DNA of 8,455 nt from an uncultured Ruminococcus sp. (GTDB lineage: Bacteria > Bacillota > Clostridia > Oscillospirales > CAG-272): NCBI GenBank assembly GCA_902765885.1, contig CACXBN010000199.1:1-8455 (forward strand), read 5' to 3'. How positions within the stretch are numbered: position 1 is the first letter of the stretch; every line of letters starts with the position of its first letter. The position numbers were made by a program, and so were the translations under genes. Below, one piece after another: positions 1 through 7,094 of this stretch. The notes under the pieces are model-generated. The model was given only the letters and a program-made list of their open reading frames with translations, ran no database searches and was not told the DNA's origin.

Positions 1-56
1 GATAACCGCGCATCCTTGGCATTTTGTAGTTTTTGATTGGAAAAGATAAAAAATCG

Positions 57-93
57 AACGAGCACGCCGCTTTTTGTCTGCGGCGTGCTCGTT
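57..93 (-). terminator. Rho-independent terminator for the leftward coiled-coil gene
   Basis: A perfect 14-bp inverted repeat (AACGAGCACGCCGC at 57-70 pairing with 80-93) encloses a 9-nt loop (71-79). Read leftward, the stem is followed after two bases by a run of six T (positions 53-48), then more T-rich sequence. This is a textbook intrinsic terminator for the minus-strand gene ending at 210 or 197. Read rightward, the stem is followed only by a weak, interrupted T tract, so it would be less efficient for any rightward transcript entering from the left edge. Confidence 0.8.
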
Positions 94-101
94 GTGTTTG
101 A

Positions 102-121
102 TTATAGTGGGGTTATAGTGG
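102..121. repeat. Short tandem direct repeat TTATAGTGG
   Basis: TTATAGTGG occurs at 102-110 and again at 113-121, an 11-nt period between the two hairpins. No function is apparent. The rest of positions 1-209 shows no coding potential and no recognisable gene end. Confidence 0.4.
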
Positions 122-127
122 TTTTAA

Positions 128-155
128 ACCGCTCATTTTTTGTCTGCAGAGCGGT
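128..155. repeat. Second, weaker hairpin upstream of the terminator
   Basis: ACCGCTC (128-134) pairs with GAGCGGT (149-155) across a 14-nt loop. The loop and right side carry the same 11-mer, TTTTTGTCTGC (137-147), that lies in the loop of the stronger hairpin (71-81). Read leftward, this stem is followed by TTTAAAACC, so it could be a weak terminator or an mRNA 3'-end structure. It may also be the decayed copy of a duplicated terminator. Confidence 0.45.
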
Positions 156-196
156 AAGAGTTGATATGGCTTGCCATGAAATGTAAATAGTGCACT

Positions 197-290
197 TCAC
201 TGCGGCCCCTCAATCGTTTCGATCTCCTGTTTCAGGGAATCGATCGTCTTCTCCAGTTTGGACTCCAGCTTGCAAAGGCTTTTTCTTTTC
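197..290 (-). other. Probable frameshift site and alternative C-terminal tail of the coiled-coil gene
   Basis: In the open frame the coiled coil stops abruptly at residue ~942. It is followed by a Pro/Gly-bearing tail (P943, G947, G951, P958, G960) ending at 210. In the +1 frame the same DNA encodes KLESKLEKTIDSLKQEIE, then a few more residues and a TGA at 197-199. Hydrophobic residues there fall at spacings of 4,4,3,4,3, as in a heptad repeat, and the codons (CTG, GAG, AAG, ATC) match the rest of the gene. The switch lies at an A-rich run on the coding strand, A4-G-A5 (plus-strand T5 at 280-284 and T4 at 286-289). One A fewer would give a 968-residue protein with a continuous coiled coil. 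It could be an assembly or sequencing indel, a natural mutation, or slippage during transcription or translation. Confidence 0.75.
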
Positions 291-3104
291 ATTCGTGGCG
301 AAGGCTAATACAGCCGCCAGTTGTGGATAAAGCTCTTTTGAAAGCTCGCTCCGATCATGATCCGCGATCATCTGTTTTGTTTTGAGCTGCTTTTTCTTTT
401 CGGCAATCTCCTGGGAAAGTGGCCTTACCAAAGTGCCGTAGGTCTTGACCAAATACTTTTTATGGAAATTCTCAAGAGCATGTTCAAGCTCCGGGAGAGC
501 AGCCTTCCGCTCTTCCAGTAACTTGCGTTGATATTCGGCATTCTGCTTTGCTTCCCGATGTGCTTTCTTTAATGCGTCTGCAGCTTTGCCGGAGGATGCG
601 CGCTTTTCTTTCAGTTCATTGAGCTGCTGTTCCCGCGCAGCTGTCTCAGCGTCGATATTCTGTTTTACGATCGCCGCTTCCGATTCTGCGGCGGCAATCT
701 CTTTCGCTGTTTTTGTGATCTTTTCTTTCAGTTCGTTTTTCTTCCCGAAAGAAAAGATGAATGTTTTTTTCAGATCGGTCTCAAGTGATCGCTTCTGTTC
801 CTGAAGTTTGTAGAGGCGTTTCTGCACTGCAATCTCTTTACGGCGTTCGTTGGAGATCCTGATTTCCGACTCGCTGAGGATCCGCTCATTCTCTCCTTGA
901 AGATCGGCAAGCTGTTTTTCAATCTCTTGCAGTTTTCTCTCCGTTTCGGCGCAGTTCGTCTGTATCCGCGCCAGCTTCTGCTCCATGTCAGCGATCGTAT
1001 TCCTCCAGGAAGTCAGTTTTTGAGCAGCCTCCTGCAAGGCAGAGTCCTCTCCCTGTTCTGCCTCTTTTTCACGCTTTTGTTCCTTCAGCTTTTGTTCAAT
1101 TCGCCTGATCCTGGAAGATGGATCCGCCTCAAGCGAAGTCAGCAGGTTGATCTCCGAAATAAGCTCGTCGATTTCACGCTCTTTCCCGGCAAGGCCTTTT
1201 TTTAGGGAATTGATTTTACTTTTCAGCTCTGCAATCTCTGCTTTAAGTGCATCCGCGTCACGTTCAGTGCTTTCAAGCTTATTTTGCCTGCCGGAAGCTG
1301 CTGCGCGAAAATCACTATCCAACATGTCAAGCGCATCCGCTGATCCGGCTGAAGGCTCAGAAAGTGGTTTTTGCTGAGCGTTCTTGACTTCTGTATCACC
1401 CTGATCGGAATACTTCGCTTTAGATGTGGCGCCGCCCTTGTCGGCAGGGGGCAGCCTGCCGGTCTTTTCAAGTGCTTCCCATCTTTCGCGGATGACATTG
1501 ACTGAATCCGGAACCTCGACGGAGATCTTTACATTGTCAACAGTCAGAGTAAGAAAGTCCTCGTCCAGCTCGTGGAGCTTTTTGAGAACCTTTTTGATGA
1601 CTGCGGGCTTAGCTGCTCCATCGGAGAGCTGCGTGACAACTCGGTCGGCTTTTTCAAGAAAGAACAAGCGCGTATCCATAGCCTCCTGCAGGATCTCACG
1701 GCAGTCCTCCGGCGCGTATTCGTCCAAAAGACCGTTTTCGGCCATGTACGCTATAGTTTTGAGCCTGCCGTTGGTCGCCGCGCCGTATTCCAGCTTCGCT
1801 TCTTCAACGGCTTCTTCGAATTTATCGGTTTTGCCCTGCTTCATCAGCTCGTTCAGAACGACGGGATCATCGAAGAGCGGTGTCTTGGCCTGCTGCTCTT
1901 CGGGGTCATCAAAGCACATCGTTTGGAGCCATGCGAGCATGGATTTGAGCAGATCGCGTTTTTTTGGATCGGAGATTTTTACGCCGGTCTGGATCCGCAT
2001 AGAGATGCTTCTCTTTTTGGTTTCAACAGATGCTTGAAAGCTGTAAGTATCAAATGTGTTATGGATCATAATAAAGGCATATACGTTTCCAAATCCACAG
2101 GAATAGAGCGGAGCGTAATCAGCGTTCATTTTTTCGGCATACAGATTTGCTATCATACTTCCATGTATAGCTCCGAGACCTGCCAATGCGTTCGGATGGC
2201 ACATCCAATTCTGCGCAAAGCTGCTGCCGGAAGAATCGTTTCCAGGCAAAATGCGTACCGGGATCCTGCTTTCGGACCCGCTGTATTTCTCGGGAACGAG
2301 TTCGAATATGCGTTTGCTTTCAAACACGCGGTCCTGCGAGTCGATCCGCTTGAACCCGTCAGGGATCGCGATCGTCCAGCCGTTTCCGCGAACAGTTTTT
2401 CCCTCGTCAAATGACCAGGAATAGAGAGTATTTGAACGCGAAGTAGGTTTTTTCGCGGGAGCCTTTGCTGTGGTTTTCTCAGCAGTTTTAGCTGTTGGTT
2501 TTGATGTTGATCTGTTCTTCGGCAAGCTCTTATCCACACTGCCGCTGCTTGGCGGATGGCGCATGCCGCGCTCCACTTTCCCCAGGCCGGCACGTTCCAT
2601 CGCGTAAAACATCCCCATCATGTCTTCACCGGCGGTGTCGCCGTCGACACTCTCGTCATACTTACCGGCGTGCCCCTTAAATTCCGTTTTCTTCCAATCA
2701 AAAACGTTCGCCGGGTCATAGGCGATTTTTCGCTTTTTGAGCACGTTCCCGTTTTTATAGTGCTCAAAGCGGTCATATTCGGATTCAGACGACCAGGAGT
2801 GCACCAGAATCTCGCATTTCAGAGCTTCGGACTTGGCCCTCAGGGAACGATCTGAATAGTTTCCAGCCAAGTCTATGATCTGATCCTCTTTCAGGCCGGT
2901 CAGGCTGATGGGATCCATCTGATCCTGAACGTCGAAATCCACCGACCATTTGCAGTCGCCTGTAAAGCGGGTGGTAGACTGGCTGCCGGCTTTGATCGTA
3001 CTGACCAGCTCTTTATCGTCATATGACGGCATGGCTGCGTAGATAAATAACCCGGCGTTTTTGCTGCCGATGACACGGACCTCATAGTTGCAGATATTTG
3101 CCAT
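210..3104 (-). CDS. Large multidomain coiled-coil protein of unknown function (964 aa)
   Basis: I do not recognise this protein as a named family. The start is ATG at 3104, because GAGGAGG lies eight bases upstream. An in-frame GTG at 3203 sits only a few bases inside the predicted transcript and has no ribosome site. Visible layout: residues ~1-135 form a compact domain beginning MANICNYEVRVIGSKNAG, with a TGDCKWSV segment near 48-55. Its NxCxxxVxVxG opening and later W loosely recall Api92-type ferredoxin-like domains, which is a weak inference. Residues ~190-225 are a Lys/Thr/Ala/Pro-rich linker. Residues ~226-400 form an alpha/beta domain containing GWTIAIPDGFK, and ~410-515 is helical. 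A Lys/Glu-rich coiled coil runs from ~608 to ~940, interrupted near 781-790 by the hydrophobic patch TFIFSFGKKN. There is no signal peptide or membrane segment, so it is probably cytoplasmic. The tail after residue ~942 appears out of frame (see the separate entry). It is transcribed divergently from the helicase operon. Confidence 0.85.
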   Translation of the reverse strand: MANICNYEVRVIGSKNAGLFIYAAMPSYDDKELVSTIKAGSQSTTRFTGDCKWSVDFDVQDQMDPISLTGLKEDQIIDLAGNYSDRSLRAKSEALKCEILVHSWSSESEYDRFEHYKNGNVLKKRKIAYDPANVFDWKKTEFKGHAGKYDESVDGDTAGEDMMGMFYAMERAGLGKVERGMRHPPSSGSVDKSLPKNRSTSKPTAKTAEKTTAKAPAKKPTSRSNTLYSWSFDEGKTVRGNGWTIAIPDGFKRIDSQDRVFESKRIFELVPEKYSGSESRIPVRILPGNDSSGSSFAQNWMCHPNALAGLGAIHGSMIANLYAEKMNADYAPLYSCGFGNVYAFIMIHNTFDTYSFQASVETKKRSISMRIQTGVKISDPKKRDLLKSMLAWLQTMCFDDPEEQQAKTPLFDDPVVLNELMKQGKTDKFEEAVEEAKLEYGAATNGRLKTIAYMAENGLLDEYAPEDCREILQEAMDTRLFFLEKADRVVTQLSDGAAKPAVIKKVLKKLHELDEDFLTLTVDNVKISVEVPDSVNVIRERWEALEKTGRLPPADKGGATSKAKYSDQGDTEVKNAQQKPLSEPSAGSADALDMLDSDFRAAASGRQNKLESTERDADALKAEIAELKSKINSLKKGLAGKEREIDELISEINLLTSLEADPSSRIRRIEQKLKEQKREKEAEQGEDSALQEAAQKLTSWRNTIADMEQKLARIQTNCAETERKLQEIEKQLADLQGENERILSESEIRISNERRKEIAVQKRLYKLQEQKRSLETDLKKTFIFSFGKKNELKEKITKTAKEIAAAESEAAIVKQNIDAETAAREQQLNELKEKRASSGKAADALKKAHREAKQNAEYQRKLLEERKAALPELEHALENFHKKYLVKTYGTLVRPLSQEIAEKKKQLKTKQMIADHDRSELSKELYPQLAAVLAFATNEKKKPLQAGVQTGEDDRFPETGDRND

Positions 3105-3112
3105 GTTGGAAG

Positions 3113-3119
3113 CCTCCTC
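3113..3119 (-). promoter_or_regulatory. Shine-Dalgarno site fixing the coiled-coil gene start
   Basis: On the minus strand GAGGAGG lies eight bases before ATG 3104. It is a near-perfect anti-16S match. It decides the start against the longer in-frame GTG at 3203, which lacks such a site. Confidence 0.85.
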
Positions 3120-3215
3120 ACTGAGAGCAACTTTTCGGCAGCAGTGTTCAGCAATTTGAATGAGAGCGCGATAATTGCCAGTCTTCTGCCGGATAATTAA
3201 CACAATTTTGGACTA

Positions 3216-3244
3216 ATTGTACAATCTTTTGCAAAGGATGTCAA
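3216..3244 (-). promoter_or_regulatory. Consensus SigA-type promoter for the coiled-coil gene
   Basis: On the minus strand TTGACA (3244-3239) and TACAAT (3221-3216) are separated by exactly 17 bp. This is a full-consensus -35 with a five-of-six -10. The predicted start of transcription is near 3209, giving a leader of about 105 nt before ATG 3104. A perfect 10-bp palindrome, ATTGTACAAT (3216-3225), covers the -10, so a repressor site there is possible. Confidence 0.8.
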
Positions 3245-3305
3245 GTAATCGCGCAAAGTGGAGACCAGTGAATGTGACTTTTATTCAACAGATTATGAAG
3301 GACAT

Positions 3306-3318
3306 ACTTGATTCAAGT
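3306..3318. promoter_or_regulatory. Candidate operator palindrome over the rightward -35
   Basis: ACTTGA-T-TCAAGT is a perfect inverted repeat with six-base arms and a single central base, overlapping the -35 of the operon promoter. A single half-site (TCAAGT on the plus strand, 3241-3246) also overlaps the -35 of the leftward promoter. One regulator acting on both promoters is therefore possible, though part of the match comes simply from the TTGA core of the -35. Confidence 0.4.
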
Positions 3319-3336
3319 GCAGATATGTTGTATACT
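3308..3336 (+). promoter_or_regulatory. SigA-type promoter for the DUF1351-helicase-exonuclease operon
   Basis: TTGATT (3308-3313) and TATACT (3331-3336) are separated by 17 bp. Transcription would start near 3343, leaving a leader of about 88 nt before ATG 3431. The -35 lies inside the palindrome ACTTGATTCAAGT (3306-3318). The -10 lies inside the interrupted repeat TGTTG (3326-3330) / CAACA (3339-3343). Confidence 0.7.
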
Positions 3337-3430
3337 TTCAACAAATAAATAGCTTCGCTTTTCGCGCATATTTGATTAGCGGTTGTGGTTTTGTATATAT
3401 ATATTCTTTATGTAAAGGTCGTGTTGCAAA

Positions 3431-4240
3431 ATGAACGAGCTGCAGATCTTCAGGCTTGAAAACACAGATATCAGCGGATGGGATTTTTCATCGCTCCGGG
3501 CAGAATTACAGAGCCGATTGGATTTCTACGCCAGCCTGATTTACACCGATGAAACGATCAAGGACGCAAAAAAAGATCGCACTGCACTCAACAAGGTCAA
3601 GAAAGTGATCGAGGATGCGAGAAAGGCCTACAAAGCACGTTGTCTTGCGCCTTATAATGCGCTGGAACCTGAAATGAAATCCCTGGTTGAAATGGTCGAG
3701 AAGCAGAGAGTGTTGATCGATGATACAGTAAAAGAATACGAGTTAAGGCAAAAGCAAGCGAAAGAGCAGGAAATCAAAAAATACTATGATCGCAAAGCGG
3801 TCGTACTGGGCGATTTGGCAGAACGTCTCTATCCGCTCATCCTTGACAGCAAATGGCTCAACGCATCTGCGCAGAAGGCGAAATATGAAGAAGAGATGAT
3901 CGCAGCGATCAATGCGGCTGCGGCTGATCTTGAAGATATTCGCGCATTGCAATCGCCTTTCGCAGACACTCTGATCGATCACTACTGTCAGACCCGTTCT
4001 GTCGTCAGCGTCAAAGAAAAGCAGCTTGAGCTGGAAGAAGCAGCAGCGAGAGCCGGCATCATGGCAGCTGCAGATGTCCCCCCCGCTGCGCAGCCGCACA
4101 CACCCCGGATCGAGGAAAGCAATGGAACTTCTTCGCCTCAGGACGGCGGCGTTGTTTTGCGGATCATCGCGACGCAAAAGCAATTGGAGCAGATCACAGA
4201 CTTTATGAAAGCCCTTGGTGTTCAGTATGAGTTCATTTGA
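3431..4240 (+). CDS. DUF1351-family protein, phage recombination-module type (269 aa)
   Basis: The protein matches the DUF1351 pattern known from Firmicutes phages. It has an N-terminal DFSSLRAELQSRLDFYASLIYTD-like segment (residues ~19-40, partly quoted), then TIKDAKKDRTALNKVKK (42-58) and KARCLAPYNALEPEMKSLV (68-86). Next comes a long charged helical stretch (~87-210), a Pro/Ser-rich linker (~214-238), and a small C-terminal module, VVLRIIATQKQLEQITDFMK (241-260), ending GVQYEFI. The family is of unknown biochemistry and is usually encoded beside single-strand annealing proteins or exonucleases in phage replication/recombination blocks. Here the neighbour is a helicase-nuclease instead, and no RecT or Erf-like gene is visible. 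The ribosome site is weak (AAAGGT about 11 nt upstream). The gene is the first of the operon, and its last 14 nt overlap the helicase gene. No membrane segment is seen, so it is probably cytoplasmic. Confidence 0.8.
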   Translation: MNELQIFRLENTDISGWDFSSLRAELQSRLDFYASLIYTDETIKDAKKDRTALNKVKKVIEDARKAYKARCLAPYNALEPEMKSLVEMVEKQRVLIDDTVKEYELRQKQAKEQEIKKYYDRKAVVLGDLAERLYPLILDSKWLNASAQKAKYEEEMIAAINAAAADLEDIRALQSPFADTLIDHYCQTRSVVSVKEKQLELEEAAARAGIMAAADVPPAAQPHTPRIEESNGTSSPQDGGVVLRIIATQKQLEQITDFMKALGVQYEFI

Positions 4241-7094
4241 GTTCGGGCAGATAAACAACGCGCAGAAAGAAGCGGTTTTATGTACCGAGGGCCCTGTTTT
4301 GATGATCGCCGGGCCGGGGACCGGTAAAACTTACACGCTGGTAAAAAGAATTTCCTATCTGGTCAAAGTGAAAGGCGTCAAACCCAACGAGATCATGGTC
4401 GTCACCTTTACGGAAAAAGCCGGGAAGGAGCTGCTGACCAGAATATCCAATGAGTTTATAGACTGTCAGATCAATATCAATGAAATGTACATCGGAACCT
4501 TTCATTCTGTTTGCCTGCGCCTGATGAAAGAGCATTCCGAGTACATCGAGGACGACGGCGTGTGCAGAATGCTGGATGCCTTTGAGCAAACCTATCTGGT
4601 CTGCCGGAATATCGATGTTTTCAATCGTCTGGCCGGGTATTCCCGCCATATCACAGCAAAAAGCAGATGGAAACAGGCGCTTGAAATCTGTCGCTATGTC
4701 AATCAGATGATGGAGGAATTGGTCGACATTGATGCCATTGAGCGTGATCAGGACGAGGATATGCGCTTCCTGGGAAGGCTTGTAAGGCGGCATCAGGAGC
4801 TGCTTGAAAGAAACAGAGCCATGGACTTTTCCTCGATCCAAACGAAGGCTTACAACATGCTGAAGCGGCATCCGGAGGTCCTTTCAGGCATTCAGGATCA
4901 GATCAGGTATCTGATGGTAGACGAATACCAGGATACAAACTACATTCAGGAGCAGATCATCTTTCTGATCGGCGGAAGCAGGAAGAATATCTGTGTCGTC
5001 GGCGATGATGACCAGGGCCTGTACCGCTTTCGCGGGGCAACGATCAGAAACATTCTGGAGTTTCCGGCAAAGTTCAATGAGAATACATGCAAAGTGATCC
5101 ATCTGGATACAAACTATCGTTCAGAGCCCGGCATCATCGATTTTTACGGTCGATGGATGGCAAATGTCGACGGGATCAACTTGTTCAATTGGGACAGATA
5201 CCGGTATCCGAAAAACATTCAGGCGGGCAAGGCTCCGATCCTGACTGCGGGCTCTGTTTATTCCTGCGGCGGTAACTCGATCGACGATGAGAAAACCGAG
5301 CTTCTGGCGCTGATAAAAGGCCTGCTCGCAAATGGCAATATCCGTAACTATAACCAGGTGGCGGTCCTGTTCCGTTCGGTCAAGAGCGAAGAGGCTGTGA
5401 AGATCGGGTCTTACTTCGAGGAAAACGGCATTCCTGTATATTCTCCCCGGTCTGACATGTTCTTTGAAAGAACCGAAGTCCAGCAGATTCTCGGAAGCAT
5501 CATGCTGTGTTTTCAAAGCTACATCGTGGATCTAAAAAGAAAAACATTCGTTCATGATATTTCTCCGTCGCTCAGGGATTATTACATCGGGTGTTTGAAA
5601 GCCGCGCTTCGATCGGCAAAAGAAGATCCGGCTTTGATGGCCTATATTGAAGAAACGAGCCGAATGATCGCGGCGCTGCGGGAAGACTCCGGAATCAGCT
5701 TGCTGGATCTGTTCTACAGGATCATCGCTTTCCCGCCGTATAAAGAATACCTTCAGGCGGAGCTGAGCGGGAACGTCCTTAGGAGCCGTGCGGCCAGGAA
5801 TCTGTCGGAAATTTCACGGATGCTCTCAAGGTTTTCTTTCCTGCACAATATGCACCGCATATCCGACAGGAATAAGCTGTCGATGCCGGAGGAACTCTTC
5901 AATATTTATCTGAAATACATGCATGAAGACGGGATCGGTGAATACGAGGATGAATCGGAATACGCCCCGAGCGGATGTGTTTCGTTTATGACGATCCATC
6001 AGTCCAAGGGACTGGAATTCCCGGCCGTCGTCGTCGGATCGCTCGGCAGCGTACCGAAGCGAAACAGAGATCCGCTGCTGCTCTCGGCGGAAAGCCGTTA
6101 TTTTCACAGGAAACCCTTTGAGCCGTTGGCCGATATCAAGTTCTTCGACTTCTGGAGGCTCTATTACACGGCGTTTTCCCGAGCACAAAATCTGTTGGTG
6201 CTCGCTTCGAAAAAGAGCGACAGCAAGTATTTCGGCGAGTACTTGATCAGACTCCCCGATGTTCGTGATTTCCGTGAGAGCGTTCCCTTTACGGATGTGA
6301 AAGCAATTTGCTATAAACATGTTTATTCGTTCACATCCCATATTTCTGTATATGACGGATGCCCAAGCCAGTATAAGTACTACAAAGAGTATGGCTTCTC
6401 GCAAAGCAAAATGATCCACACCTCGATCGGAACGCTTGTTCACGCAACGCTGGAAGACATGAATAAATGCGTCATTGCAGGCAGACTTGACCGCGTGAAC
6501 GAGGCGGCAATCGAAGAGTGGTTTTCGCTGAACTACAAGAGTTTACAGGAGCAAACAGGTTATAACCTTACATATGAGCAGCGTGAGAATGCCTTTGAGC
6601 AGGTGCTTCGCTACTACCGGCACAGAAAAGACGAACTCGGCAAAGTGTGGAGAGCCGAAGAGGAGATCAATTTGGTTCTGCCCGATTATATCCTCCAGGG
6701 GGTCATAGATCTGATCGAGGGCCAAGGGGATACCGTTGAGATTGTCGATTATAAAACCGGACCGAAGCCTGATATCAAAGGACATCCGGAGCGCGTGGAA
6801 CACTACAGAAAACAGCTCGAGATCTATTCCTATCTGATCGAGAAGAGATATGGCAAAAAAGTCAGCCGTATGCACCTGTACTATACGAATTGCGAGAACA
6901 ACGACCCGCTGATCACCTTTGAATGGACGCGGGCAGCGATCGATCACACAATAGCGGAGATCACCGAAACGATCAAAAATATAGAGGCAAAGAAGTTCGA
7001 CGGCGGCGCCGCGAATGCATATGCGTGTGCTTTTTGTGACATGAGATTTGTGTGCGGAAAGGCGTCTGTCGGGGCGGGAGGAAAAGTGAAATGA
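4227..7094 (+). CDS. UvrD/Rep-type helicase fused to an AddB-like Fe-S PD-(D/E)XK nuclease (955 aa)
   Basis: This is a superfamily 1A DNA helicase with the expected motif order: Q-motif region (residues 8-17), Walker A GPGTGKT (29-35), motif Ia VVTFTEKAGKE (58-68), GTFHS (90-94), Walker B DEYQD (232-236), motif III GDDDQGLYRFRGA (259-271), NYRS (296-299), motif V TIHQSKGLEFPAVVV (589-603) and motif VI YYTAFSRA (646-653). The C-terminus is a RecB/AddB-family nuclease: SHISVYDGCPSQYKYY (704-719), the upstream H739, D828 in QGVIDLIE, D841 and K843 in IVDYKTG, and QLEIYSYL (863-870). C712 with C934, C937 and C943 gives the CX2CX5C iron-sulfur pattern of AddB. All catalytic residues appear intact. 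The predicted activity is ATP-driven unwinding coupled to DNA cleavage. The start is uncertain. ATG 4227 is preferred, but in-frame TTG 4215 and GTG 4218 exist and none has a strong ribosome site, so coupling to the upstream gene is likely. The last four bases overlap the next start (ATGA). Confidence 0.92.
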   Translation: MSSFEFGQINNAQKEAVLCTEGPVLMIAGPGTGKTYTLVKRISYLVKVKGVKPNEIMVVTFTEKAGKELLTRISNEFIDCQININEMYIGTFHSVCLRLMKEHSEYIEDDGVCRMLDAFEQTYLVCRNIDVFNRLAGYSRHITAKSRWKQALEICRYVNQMMEELVDIDAIERDQDEDMRFLGRLVRRHQELLERNRAMDFSSIQTKAYNMLKRHPEVLSGIQDQIRYLMVDEYQDTNYIQEQIIFLIGGSRKNICVVGDDDQGLYRFRGATIRNILEFPAKFNENTCKVIHLDTNYRSEPGIIDFYGRWMANVDGINLFNWDRYRYPKNIQAGKAPILTAGSVYSCGGNSIDDEKTELLALIKGLLANGNIRNYNQVAVLFRSVKSEEAVKIGSYFEENGIPVYSPRSDMFFERTEVQQILGSIMLCFQSYIVDLKRKTFVHDISPSLRDYYIGCLKAALRSAKEDPALMAYIEETSRMIAALREDSGISLLDLFYRIIAFPPYKEYLQAELSGNVLRSRAARNLSEISRMLSRFSFLHNMHRISDRNKLSMPEELFNIYLKYMHEDGIGEYEDESEYAPSGCVSFMTIHQSKGLEFPAVVVGSLGSVPKRNRDPLLLSAESRYFHRKPFEPLADIKFFDFWRLYYTAFSRAQNLLVLASKKSDSKYFGEYLIRLPDVRDFRESVPFTDVKAICYKHVYSFTSHISVYDGCPSQYKYYKEYGFSQSKMIHTSIGTLVHATLEDMNKCVIAGRLDRVNEAAIEEWFSLNYKSLQEQTGYNLTYEQRENAFEQVLRYYRHRKDELGKVWRAEEEINLVLPDYILQGVIDLIEGQGDTVEIVDYKTGPKPDIKGHPERVEHYRKQLEIYSYLIEKRYGKKVSRMHLYYTNCENNDPLITFEWTRAAIDHTIAEITETIKNIEAKKFDGGAANAYACAFCDMRFVCGKASVGAGGKVK
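7076..7081 (+). promoter_or_regulatory. Shine-Dalgarno site for the exonuclease gene
   Basis: GGGAGG ends nine bases before ATG 7091, inside the last codons of the helicase gene. This strong site plus the ATGA overlap with the helicase stop (7092-7094) settles the start of the downstream gene and implies coupled translation. Confidence 0.85.

Larger units (their letters stand above)
3105..3430. promoter_or_regulatory. Divergent intergenic control region (326 bp)
   Basis: This gap separates the two divergent transcription units and contains no credible gene. It holds a minus-strand promoter (3216-3244), a plus-strand promoter (3308-3336), and about 63 bp between their -35 elements. Within or near that spacer are two TTCAACA copies (3284-3290, 3337-3343) and TCAAGT copies at 3241-3246 and 3313-3318. 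A second, poorer rightward promoter candidate lies at TTGATT 3372-3377 and TATATA 3394-3399 (16-bp spacer), in an AT-alternating stretch. Confidence 0.65.

Noticed and set aside
166..177. Short inverted repeat ATGGC-TT-GCCAT
   Set aside because: The five-base arms and two-base loop are too small to be distinguished from chance.
1426..2414. Long rightward open frames (203 and 280 codons) opposite the coiled-coil gene
   Set aside because: They are antisense to a well-supported coding frame, have no ribosome site or recognisable domain, and show Ser/Arg/Phe-rich composition typical of shadow frames.
210..3104. SMC/Rad50/SbcC-like ATPase
   Set aside because: It has a long coiled coil but no Walker A, signature or Walker B motif at either end.
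3105..3203. Longer N-terminus of the coiled-coil protein from GTG 3203
   Set aside because: The GTG lies only a few bases from the predicted transcription start and lacks a ribosome site, whereas ATG 3104 has GAGGAGG eight bases upstream.
4215..4226. TTG 4215 or GTG 4218 as the helicase start
   Set aside because: They are possible but add only four or three residues, with no better ribosome site. ATG 4227 gives MSSFEFGQINNAQ, a normal helicase N-terminus.
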